Shown: piece after piece, positions 40,521 to 50,929 of the stretch | Layout: each line of letters opens with the position of its first letter | How positions within the stretch are numbered: the stretch's first letter is position 1 | Notes under the pieces: generated by a model | Databases searched by the model: none | Seen by the model: the letters and a program-made list of their open reading frames with translations, nothing else | Told to the model about the DNA's origin: nothing | Position numbers and translations under genes: made by a program | Assembly (NCBI RefSeq): GCF_040939455.1 | Contig: NC_134108.1 | Coordinates: forward strand, 38,236,501-38,300,500 | Source of the DNA: Microcebus murinus | Taxonomy: Eukaryota; Chordata; Mammalia; Primates; Cheirogaleidae | Length of the DNA stretch: 64,000 bases | Reading direction: 5' to 3'

Positions 40521-42797
40521 ACTCCAGTCTCTTCTAGTTATTCATGTTGTACAGAAAGCAGAGGCTCATTAAGCTAAGCAAAATATTGTATAGCAGCTAT
40601 GTAGATAAAGATCTAAAATTTATAATGCATTTTTTAGCCATTCTGGACTCAGTGTGGACGTACTCTTTCTAAAACACCCCAACAGCTAGCTGATAAATAG
40701 AAGGAATCTGTATCCCATAACTCAAGGTCCTCGTGAAGGCTCAGACACATGCAGAGGGACATTGATAAGAAAGAACACTTAAAGGCTAAAAAACTTAAAG
40801 GACTGGAAGAGTAAGAAAAATGTAGTGGATTAGAGAAATGGTCTGCAATAGCATTCTATTATTTCCACTAGAATAGAATCATGTTAAGGCTCTAGTTTCT
40901 ACTCCCCTGAAGCTGGTCTTGTTCCAAGTGGAAGTAGCGTCCAAGATAGAAGGTGTTTGGAGTTCATCTTTCTAGACAATAGGGTTTAAGTGGTCATGTT
41001 ATTCAAATCCTTTGATAATGAAAATCTTTGAGTCCCCTCAAAGATTAAATGAGTTGAGTTATATGCATTGAATACAGAAGTCCTACTCATACCTTGAATG
41101 TTAGATTAACTGGAGAAATTGATTTAAGTGACAAGGTAGCCACTGCCACAGCTATATGTTGTGATCTGAGAGGTATGTAAGGAGAGTTGGCAATGATTGG
41201 AACATTTTACCTCTTTGAAGTATAGCTGAGTACTATGAGCAGCATTACCAGCCGTAAAGAAAGATGCCTTTTCTAGTCTGTGTGCTCACAGTGTGGTGCA
41301 GTATAGTAGAGATCAAATAAAGGCTGAGGCTGTCAGTTTCTCAAGAAGGCATCCTAGGATAGAAATGAATGAATTTTGACCTTCCAGAGAAAAGTCTGGC
41401 ATTGTCTGAATCAAAGAGTTGCTAGGACACATTAAAGAATTGCTAATTAGTGGCAGAACTCTTGACCAATAAAGCCCTTATATATGGTGATTATTGTATT
41501 TGCTATAATTTACTCTAAAATACTACTATTTAATTAATAGTATATAATGTGATAATTAATTGTTATCTGCATCCTGGGGAGAGTTAGTTAACATTAGGAA
41601 TGCGTACTCCAAGGGTGGTTAGTTAGCATATGAAAGACAAATCAAATGCCTTCCCTCTAAAGGATTTATCTTAACTTTTCTTTATCAATACCAAAAGTTT
41701 TGTTAATTAGGGTAATTGATGTGGAAATGATTTTACCTTGGTGAAATGAATGAAGTTCAGGATATGTGTCTTCACTAAAAACAGTGTATTGGATTTCCCC
41801 ATTCTTAAGTAAACTGAGAGTGGAAATATCTTGAGCTAGTAGCTTATCCCTTCTGAAGGTGCCCTAACCTTAGGATTCTCTTAGGTTCAGTACTCAGGGA
41901 ATTTGGGTGACCTGGAGCAAAAGTAAAAATAGAGGCTCACATACCACATTTCAGATCATTTAAAGATCACAAATGAAGTTAACAAAGTGTCAAAATATAT
42001 TCTATTTTCCTACCTTGGCAAATAAATCTTCACAATAACAAAATCAAAAGATATGTGTAAAGTCATAGTTTTCATAAGACACTAGGTTGGTAAGGTTGGC
42101 AAAATGTTTTTTAAGATAAGTTTTGATCCAAGAAGATCAAATTTAATTATTGTTGTCTGGTGTTTTGTTGATGGAGCAGTGGTGTTTTAGACAAATAACA
42201 AAATAAAGACATAATTCATAGATCATTATATACTTATTCCTTATAATTATTTTTTTTCAGCAGAGTGAGTCAGATTATCACCAAGATTGTCATATAACCT
42301 ATGTTCTATCAATGGTAGTGAACAAAGTATTAAAAATGTAATTGTATTCAAAGTCCAACCGAATTTAAAAACCAATTTTAAATATATTTTATAAAAATGT
42401 TATTTAAAGTAAATGTTAAAAATTGAAAAATTAAACCTATATTCATGTTTTAAGTCATGAGACATTTAGAAGTGTCATAAATTTAAAAATTTAATGTAAA
42501 TTATAATTAATAAATTTAAAATCAAAATAATTTACATAAATTTGGTATTTTAAATTTAACCTTTTGAAAATACGATCAAATTGCATTAAATGCTTAGAAA
42601 AACAAACTTTTCTTTCATTCTGAAGCAGCTTCCATCTCTGACATAGGGAGTAAGTAGCACAATCTATAAACCTTGTGTTTTAAGGGAGAAGCATTTTCCT
42701 GGAGCCCTCACTGGAGTGGTGTTTACGGCTTCACGATGCCACATGGAGTACTGGATCCCAAGTGACAGAGTTGACCATTTGTTCCCTCATAAATTTA

Positions 42798-43150
42798 TTT
42801 ATTTATTTATTTATATTTATATTTATTTATTTATTTTGAGACAGAGGCTCACTCCATAGCCCTGGCTAGAGTGCTGTGGCATCAGCCTAGCTCACAGCAA
42901 CCTCAAACTCTTAGACTCAAGCAATCCTGCTGCCTCAGCCTCCTGAGTAGCTGGGACTACAGGCATGTGCCATCATGCCCGGCTAATTTTTTCTATATAT
43001 TTTTAGTTGACCAACTAATTTCTTTCTATTTTTATAGAGACAGGGTCTCACTCTTGCTCAGGCTGGTTTTGAACTCCTGACCTTGAGTGATCCACCCACC
43101 TCGGCCTCCCATAGTGCTAGGATTACAGGTGTGAGCCACCGCGCCTGGCC
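42798..43150 (-). mobile_element. Alu, strepsirrhine type, with (TTTA)n tail
   Basis: (TTTA)n at 42798-42836, GAGACAGAGGCTCACTCC, middle TTAGTTGACCAACTAATTTC, reversed head GCCACCGCGCCTGGCC. Perfect duplication CATAAATTTA at 42788-42797 and 43151-43160. Confidence 0.95.
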
Positions 43151-43160
43151 CATAAATTTA

Positions 43161-43944
43161 CTTTTTGTATGTGTTTATGATATTCAGGGCCCTCTAAAGT
43201 GTTGGGCAGCAGGCAGAGACTCCTCTTCCTACAGTATAAAGGTAATACCACTACTTACAGTAGATTTTGTCACCTGACTCTGTCTCAAAAGTTAGCGGAA
43301 TGCTGCTGTTACAATCTTCTATGCAATGTACTTCATCAAGTTTACAGAGCAGGGTGAATAACTTTTTGTACCTTCTTGCTAATATATCTTTGTATATGTG
43401 GCAGAATTTCAACTGAGACTTATGTTCATTGTAACATTTACCTGGTGGTAAAGTTGTGGAGGGGGACAACTTAACTTTACCTAGCTGTGACTCTTTGAAG
43501 CTACCACAATAACTTAATCATTGTAAATAATGAAATTGGGTTAGATTGGTTCTCAAGAGTGTAAATCTGACAAAATTCTCTAAATTGATGCAACAAAATA
43601 GATCCTTACATTGAACTGTGAGCTCAGTTATGTGGGAAGCTAATTTTCAGTGCTGAGGGTGGGGGTAGTAGTGTAGGTTTTATTGCATGTGGACTTGCAG
43701 GCATTAGTGGTTAAGATATATTCCAAGATGTACTACCAAGCACTACAACAAATAAGGACCTCCCAATTCTGTGAAGAACTCCCATTGCCTCCACGTGGAG
43801 ATTAAACTATTTTTCTTATCTACTTGAAATTGCACATTCACACATGTGACAACCTGGTGGCATCCTTTTAAAGTTTCTCCATCTATATCAGATTATATAT
43901 GTATTTATGTACATATAGAGAGTTTATTGGCATTATTTATACAT
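43161..43944. other. Intergenic, nothing recognised
   Basis: No gene or repeat that I can support. Confidence 0.5.
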
Positions 43945-44470
43945 ATATCTTTTTTCTATTTTTAAAAATGTACTTTTAATGGTGGCAAAATACAAATAAC
44001 AAAATCCACCATATTAACCATTTTTAAGTATGTAGTTAAGTAGTGTTAAGTAAATTCACATTGTCGTGTGACCAATCCCCAGAACTCTTTCCATCTTGCA
44101 AATCTGAAACTCTATACTCATTAAACAATTACCTCTCCCCAGTCCCCTCAGTCCCTGGCAACCACTGTTTTAATTTCTATCTTTATGAATTTGACTACTC
44201 TAGATGCCTCATATAGGTGGATTACACAGTATTTGTCTTTTTAGGACTTGCTTATTTTACTTAGCATAATATCCTTAAGGTTCATCCATGTTGTAGCATG
44301 TGCCATAATTTCTTTTCTTTTTAAAGCTAAATACTATTCATTTCTATGAATATACCGAATTTGGTTTATCTATTCTTCCATTAATGGATACATGAGCTGT
44401 TTCTACCTTTTGGCTATGATGAATAATGCTGCTATTAACATTGGCATATATACATAACTTTATGCATTTT
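43945..44470 (-). mobile_element. L1M (L1MB/MC-type) 3' UTR
   Basis: ACAAAATCCACCATATTAACC, CCCCTCAGTCCCTGGCAACC, GACTACTCTAGATGCCTC, TTCATCCATGTTGTAGCATG, TTGGCTATGATGAATAATG: the reverse complement of L1MB/MC 3' sequence. 44480-44640 may be a second related fragment. Confidence 0.85.
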
Positions 44471-44639
44471 GCTTTTTCTCGCTTGACGACACATGGTAGA
44501 AATTCTTTCAAATAAACTGGCATAGCTATAATTTATTCCTTTTAATGATTCCATGGTATTCTGTGGTGTGTATGTAACACAATATATCCAGACATTCTGC
44601 TACTGATGGGCATCTGCTTTGTTTCAAGGCTTTTATTTT

Positions 44640-45860
44640 ATGTCTTTCATTCTGAAAGATGTTGCCAAAAATTTCTTAAACATAGATCCTTAAATACTGG
44701 TGCTTTTGTTTCTCCAGATTGGTAAATGCAGATCATGTATAATTTGCATGGTAAAACTATACTTTCCATTATTGTATCAGCATATAAAAAAGAGTCCTGC
44801 TGCTTAAAAAGCTACGCATTTGAGTGATCAGAATGCTATTGTATACGTATTCAACACTACGACTCTCCTAGCAACCAGAAATGTCAACATCATGCTTCTA
44901 TGGTAATAACAAATGTTAAGCTTGACAGAGAAGAATCTAATATTTAGTGCTTAGAAGTGATGTCACTATTGGATAAAAATAAAAGTAGTTACCTTAATTC
45001 TTTGGTATTTTCATAACACATTAATGCAAAGCCAGGAAACTAAATATTACTACATGTGACTTTTTGGGCATTGGTGGCTGAAAATATATTCTCTGTTTCC
45101 TTTGGACCAATTTAATTCTAGTGTATTACACTTTTCACTGGATTAAATTATAATTGTTGGTAACTATGTCTAGTCCTACTCAGCTGTAAGAAGTGAAGAG
45201 TAAAGAAAAGGAGCCAGTGTTTACTGAGATATTTATTGAAATTGAGACCCACAGAGGTTTGATCACATTATCAGATTCATAATCAATAATATATATACAT
45301 ACGTATACATATACACACATATACATACATACACACATAGTGTTTTGAGTCAGAAATTTTCCACTTTGAAGCCTATGCCTTTTCACCACTTTGTTTAGGA
45401 TTCACCCTACCATAATGCTAAAGGAAGTCTCTTGTATCTGATGTGCCTGTAGGGTGTGCTTGGCATCCCTCATTCAAAGTGGCAGCCTTCCCTTTTGACT
45501 CTCTCAAACCTACAACTGGGATGCAGTCATAGATTTGTGATTTGCACTCCAATTCCCATGCCAGTTGCAGAGCCCTGCTTCCAAGACTCACTTACTTAGC
45601 TGGGCTGCTTTCTCAGCCCTTACACAAGGTCAGCCACAAGCAGGCTAAGACCTTTAAGATATTTTATTATAATAAGTATTAGAAAGTGCAATATATTAAT
45701 AGTTATTTTTCATGATGACTGTCTTAATGCTTTTAAAATATCAAAATCTGCAATAAACAAACACAAATGAACAAAAATATGTTTTGGTTCTTCTGCTTTG
45801 CATAGTGCTTAGTTAGGTAATTGTGTGCTTTGGACCTGAGTCTTGTTTCAACTAGCTAGA
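44640..45860. other. Intergenic, nothing recognised apart from an AT/AC dinucleotide tract
   Basis: An (ATAC)-rich simple repeat at about 45288-45340. CTCCTAGCAACC at 44866-44877 is an RFX-type half site. No gene. Confidence 0.5.
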
Positions 45861-45861
45861 T

Positions 45862-46053
45862 CAGGAGTCTTCAAACTTTTTAAACAGGGGGCCAGTTCAC
45901 TGTCCCTCAGACCATTGGAGAGTGCGTACTGTGGGCCTGGGATGAGTTGGCTGCTAAGCAGGACAGGCAGTGGTGGCAAAAACACTCGGAGGGCCGGATA
46001 AATGTGCTAGGCGGCCTGCAAGTGGCCCATGGCCCGTAGTTTGAGGACACCTG
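45862..46053. mobile_element. hAT-type MITE, 192 bp
   Basis: CAGGAGTCTTCAAACTTTTT at the left and GTAGTTTGAGGACACCTG at the right form inverted repeats. GGGGGCCAGTTCACTGTCCC and GGCCCATGGCCCGTAG are typical hAT subterminal sequence. Flanks AGCTAGAT and AGATAGAT are an 8-bp duplication with one change. Family not named with certainty. Confidence 0.85.
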
Positions 46054-46080
46054 AGATAGATCTTTTGGATCTTGATGCTA

Positions 46081-46680
46081 TGTGTTATGGGCTGAGTCAT
46101 GTCTCTTCAAATTTTATTTATTGAAATTCTAACCTCCCAGTACCTCAAAATGTGATTGGTTTTTGGAGATACAGCCTTTAAAGATATAATTAAGGTAAAA
46201 TGAGACCATCTGGGTGGGTCTGATCCAGTATGACTGGTGTCTTTATAAGAAGGGAGATTAAAATTTACACAATTATATGGGTAATGTTTTAGTCCGATTA
46301 CTGTGATTTATTCAATTCTGTGTTTATTCTAAAGTTACCTAGAATTGTCATGCTGCCTTAATTTATAAAAATCTGGTTTAATATGTATAAAGACATAGCA
46401 ATCATTTTGTTAAATTTCTAAATAGATGATGTATAAAAATAAAATCAAAGCTTTGAAACAACAAAAAAAAAGGGAGATTAGAACACAGACAATACACAAA
46501 CCTACACAGACTGAGGGGTAGCCATGTGAGCACACAGGGAAAAGGCAGCCATTTGCGAAGCCAAGGAGAGAGGCCTTAGAAGAAACCAGACCTGCTAATC
46601 TTGGTCTTGGACTTCTAGCCTCCAGAACAATGAGGAAATACATTTCTATTGTTTAAGCAGCTGAGACTACTATTTACTCT
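46081..46680 (+). mobile_element. MaLR (MLT1-type) LTR, split by a retroposed insert
   Basis: 46081-46260 (TGTGTTATGGGCTGAGTC, CAGTACCTCAAAATGTGA, CAGTATGACTGGTGTC, TTTATAAGAAGGGAG) and 46470-46680 (AGATTAGAACACAGACAA, GCCATGTGAGCACACAGG, GACTTCTAGCCTCCAGAAC). Confidence 0.75.
46261..46469 (+). pseudogene. Retroposed 3'-UTR-like sequence of unknown mRNA
   Basis: About 200 bp of AT-rich unique sequence ending AAAAATAAAATC...TTTGAAACAAC and A9-10, i.e. an AATAAA signal about 20 nt before a poly(A) tail. AAGGGAGATTA lies on both sides (46250-46260 and 46470-46480), an 11-bp duplication. This is the structure of a 5'-truncated processed retrocopy. I do not recognise the source gene and there is no coding part. 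Confidence 0.75.
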
Positions 46681-47274
46681 CTGCAGGAGGTCCATAACCT
46701 TCAACTATACCAAAACCTTGGGTTAACCAAAAAGTCCAACTACTCTGGATATTAAAACAACTTTAATCAAAATATTTTACTAATATAGTTGATTTTTAAT
46801 GACTGGATAAACTGATGAACACATTTATAATGGCTATTAATATTTTTTATTTTAATAACCAAAAGTTAATGATAAGACATTATTCTAAGCCTAGGTGAAT
46901 AGAGAATTATTTATCTATGTTAAAATTAAGATTAGCACTGTGATATTTATCATTAACTATAAAAGTTTTAATAAATATGTAATACTTGATACCCAAAAAG
47001 AAAAAAAATGACCATTGATATTTTGGATATTGTCAAATGGTATTTTCCCTTGGCTAGTCTCCTGCTTTTAAATTATCATTTAACAAGTAATTACATGGCT
47101 TTATACTATTTATTTATTTATTTTTGTATGTTTCTATTATATACAGTACTTAATTTTGAGAGGTGTCACTTCTCAAAAAAAAAAGATTAAATTTTGTTTT
47201 GTTTAGAACCTTACCAAGAATTGTTCACATTACCAATATATGCATTTATCTTTAAATGAAAATATACATCAGAA

Positions 47275-47681
47275 CATGTCACTCCCATGCACAAACCTTT
47301 GTAAAGGCTATCTTCCTCCAATTAAAGCCAAATTCCTTTCAATGACTACAAGCACCTCTGTGATTAGTCTTCTCGCAACCCCGGCACCTGGTAAAGCCTC
47401 TGCACCTGGGTTGCGGGGGTTAGGGGAAGATTAATCAGATTAATCACACACTTCTGTTAATACTCTCATTTTTTTCCTGACAGGTTCCTCTACCTGGAAT
47501 GCTCTTTCCCTAGATATTCTAAGAGCTAACTCTCCTCTTCTATTCTAAAACTTTGTCATCTTTTCTCTGGGGACTATCTTGACCAGCCTATTTAAAATTG
47601 CAGCTATCTCAATTACTCTCCTTCTTCCGTAAACGCACAATCCCTTTTTATTTTTTCTGCAAGGGCAGGGTCTTCATTTTT

Positions 47682-47714
<33 letters not shown>

Positions 47715-48120
47715 AGACAGAGTCTCACTTTGTTGTCCAGGCTAGAGTGAGTGCCGTGGCGTCAGCCTTGCTCACAGCAACCTCAAACTCCTGGGCTCAA
47801 GCGATCCTCCTGCCTCAGCCTCCCGAGTAGCTGGGACTACAGGCATGTGCCACCATGCCCGGCTAATTTTTTTTTTTTATATATATATCAGTTGGCCAAT
47901 TAATTTCTTTCTATTTATAGTAGAGACGGGGTCTCGCTCTTGCTCAGGCTGGTATTGAACTCCTGACCTTGAGCAATCCGCCCGCCTCGGCCTCCCAAGA
48001 GCTAGGATTACAGGCGTGAGCCACAGCGCCCGGCCTTTCATTTTTTCTTGTGTCCTAAGATCCTGCGAATGTGGCTGGCACATTATAGGTGGGGCTCATT
48101 AAATATTTGTTGAAAATGAA
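47275..48120 (+). mobile_element. L2 LINE 3' part, split by an Alu
   Basis: 47275-47670 (CACTCCCATGCACAAACC, CCTACCTGGAATGCTCTTTC, ACTTTGTCATCTTTTCTC) and 48050-48120 (GTGGCTGGCACATTATAGG, TTAAATATTTGTTGAA). Confidence 0.8.
47686..48036 (-). mobile_element. Alu, strepsirrhine type
   Basis: Long poly(T), GAGACAGAGTCTCACTTTG, GTTGGCCAATTAATTTC middle, reversed head CCACAGCGCCCGGCC. Perfect duplication TTCATTTTTTCTT at 47673-47685 and 48037-48049. Little decay, so relatively young. Confidence 0.96.
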
Positions 48121-48488
48121 TAAATAAAAAATAAGAGTAGCAGCTTTTTATGCAACACTCTGTCAACTAAGTTATTTTAATAATAACCAGAGTTGGCTGA
48201 AGGACTTGGCATAGAGACAGGCTCTATTTAATGATGGCTTAGCTTTACTCTAAGTTAAAGAAATGGCCTACTCATGGAAGTCAAGAAAGGATGTAGGTTG
48301 ATCCTTAAAAACATGAAATAAAAATCAAAGTACTTTATTATTATTATGAGCTTTGATTCTTTCAATAGTAAACATTTGTCCAAGATTTTTCATATTACCT
48401 GCAAAAGCATTTGTTTCACCATTGGAAAACTTCAATATTAATATGTCTTGGGACTTTACAATAAATTTGCAGAATTCCACCTTTTTGA

Positions 48489-48872
48489 TCACTTCAGTAC
48501 CGCGCTCACCAGCGGTGAAACCTTGCCCACAGCCAGCACTCATAGTCCACACAATAGTTTGTGCTGTGCATTGACGACGAATCCATTTTGCTCTCGTGTG
48601 ATGAGGAAAGCTTTAAAGAACTGTTTAACTTTACAGGCAGCTTTACTTGTAATGTAAATCAGAATAGGTAACATATACATATATGTTTTCATTACGTTAT
48701 TTTTAAATGTTCACAATTTTATTTGATAAATGAAAAATTAGAAAAGTCATATCACTGCTGTTGGCTAAAGTCGATGCTCAGCTGTGTGCCTTCATACCAC
48801 GGTTATCGGCTAAAGTCGCTGTGCGTGTTCATCTGTGGCTATCGACTATAGTCGACGCTGGTACTGAAGTGG
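48489..48872. mobile_element. piggyBac-type MITE, 384 bp
   Basis: The right end is CGCTGGTACTGAAGTGG followed by TTAA (48873-48876). The left end is TCACTTCAGTACCGCGC preceded by TTGA (48485-48488), read as a one-base-decayed TTAA. The inverted repeat CACTTCAGTACC is perfect over 12 bp. Three related CpG-rich units begin at about 48761 (TTGGCTAAAGTCG), 48803 (TTATCGGCTAAAGTCG) and 48840 (TATCGACTATAGTCG). No coding region, so a non-autonomous element. Confidence 0.82.
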
Positions 48873-48879
48873 TTAACTC

Positions 48880-50580
48880 AGTCAATTTTTGACATTTGAT
48901 AGCCCCTGCTGTATTTCCTTGGCTAGTTCTGGAAACTTGCATTTTGATTTTTCTTATTCTCACTTTGTGTCACTACAATTGTTCTGCCTACGTAATACTT
49001 AGTCCAAAAAATGCAAATTATTTCTCCAATTGTGTCAATGGAAGATGTTATAAAAGAAAGAACATATACTTGAAGTTTGGTAGACATGTATTTGAATCAT
49101 AATTAATAACAATATGACTCTGGACTTCTCTTAGCCCACTTGCTTATAAGACCTCCTAAGGTTATTGTGAAAATATAAACAGTGAATTTATTGTGGACAA
49201 ATAGATATGTAATAGTAGATGTCCAATAAATGTCCCCTGATACTGTTGAACAAAACTGATATAGTAAATTACAATTTATTATATTTGAGCAATTTTTTCT
49301 TTGCTACCTTCTGAGATTATTTTCACTTTCTCTTAATGAATGTGCAGGCTTACATTTCAGGCTATTTACTTCTATACTTCTAAGATATGGAATATATGGA
49401 TTAACTTAGCTAATGTTTCTTTGAGTGTCTATTAGGTGTCCTCAATCATATTAGTTCCATGGGCAAATCAGGCAAGTATGCAATACCTTGTGGTCCCTGC
49501 CAAGACCACATGATTTAATGAACATACAAAATCAAAATATACATATAATTAGAGAACAATTAAATATTAACTACTTAACATTGACTAGATATACAGCAAA
49601 ATAAAAGATCGGAATGAGTTGGAGAAATTAGAAAAATCTTCATGAAAAGAGTACAGATGAGTATTTGAATTGGCCCCTATTAATCCTTAGTATAACAATA
49701 AAAAAAGCTTTACAGCTCTTAATGTGTTCCCCAAACAGTTATATTTAGTTTACATTTATTAACTTTTTAAATTTCATCAAACCCATCTGAGTGATATACT
49801 ATTTCAGTCCCATTCACAAAGGAGAGAAGAAGCAAAAGAAAGGTGAAAAATAGTAACTGTGATTTTTAATCCTTCCCATAAAGTCTACACAAGGGTTGAA
49901 GATGTTTACCAAAGGCAGAGTCTATTATGAATATGGCAGAGAAACCATCCTTATTGTATAACAAATAATGTATGGAATTCCCAGCTATTCTTCCACATGT
50001 ACCCCTTGCTTCAACACCATTAAGACATTCCTTCTTCCTGCCTCAGTGGTATTACTCATCTTGTTCTTCCCACTAATGCTTACTGACATCCATCCCACAA
50101 GATCGCTCACAAAGGCTGCCTCTATATAGACAGTTTGCGTATTACTACCATATCCAGGAGAAAATTACTGTGTTTTTCTAATGGTTCTGATATTATACTG
50201 CCTTTATAGTAATTTGTTCTTATTTCTTGTTATGTTATGAACACCAGAGGGAAAGAATCATGCCTTCTTCATTTTTCTCTTCCCCATTTATTCATTCCTT
50301 ATTGCTACTCCCCATCCATGGTGCCAGGTATGTGTCTCACATACTGTAGATTTTCATTAAGTATTTATAAAATAAGTAAATTAATGAATACAGCAAAAGA
50401 TATTGCTGTTCTCACTTTGCAAAAGTGGAAAAGAGGTATCTCTATAAATGTGAAAAGAAAAAGAGAAAAAGACATTTTTAAAGATGATGGCTTAGATTAT
50501 AAATGAAGGAAAATGGATGGATGGAAGAAAAAACAGTTGAATAAGAAAAATAGGGAAGAAATTATTAAAAATCAATTAAG
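48880..50580. other. Intergenic, one MIR
   Basis: MIR-like plus fragment at about 49060-49240 (ATATGACTCTGGACTTCTC ... GGTTATTGTGAAAATATAAAC). Otherwise nothing recognised. Confidence 0.5.
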
Positions 50581-50925
50581 GCCGGGCGAGGTGGCTCACG
50601 CCTGTAATCCTAGCACTCTGGGAGGCCGAGGCGGGCAGATTGCTCAAGGTCAGGAGTTCGAAACCAGCCTGAGCAAGAGTGAGACCCCGTCTCTACTATA
50701 AATAGAAACAAATTAATTGGCCAACTAATATACATAGAAAAAATTAGCCGGGCGTGGTGGCGCATGCCTGTAGTCCCAGCTACTCGGGAGGCTGAGGCAG
50801 GAGGATTGCTTGAGCCCAGGAGTTTGAGGTTGCTGTGAGCTAGGCTGACGCCACGACACTCACTCTAGCCTGGGCAACAAAGTGAGACTCTGTCTCAAAA
50901 ACAAACAAACAAAAAACAAAAAACA
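50581..50925 (+). mobile_element. Alu, strepsirrhine type, full length
   Basis: GGCCGGGCGAGGTGGCTCACG to CTCTGTCTCAAAAACAAAC, both monomers, middle AATTAATTGGCCAACTA. Well preserved, with several CpG sites intact, so one of the youngest Alu copies here. Confidence 0.97.
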
Positions 50926-50929
50926 TTTA

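Larger units (their letters stand above)
36620..42780. other. Intergenic, upstream of HSF2
   Basis: No gene seen. Old repeats: MIR plus about 37040-37290, MIR minus about 37540-37770 and 38440-38600, MER20 about 38367-38420 and 38625-38803, L2 end about 39420-39640, MER53-like MITE 40407-40520. 42330-42600 is a very AT-rich stretch. 40850-42240 has no repeat that I recognise. Confidence 0.6.

Noticed and set aside
48325..48552. 75-codon minus-strand frame with protein-like stretch KFSNGETNAFAGNMKNLGQ
   Set aside because: It runs across the boundary of the piggyBac MITE, no parent protein is recognised and no retrocopy hallmarks are seen. Probably chance.
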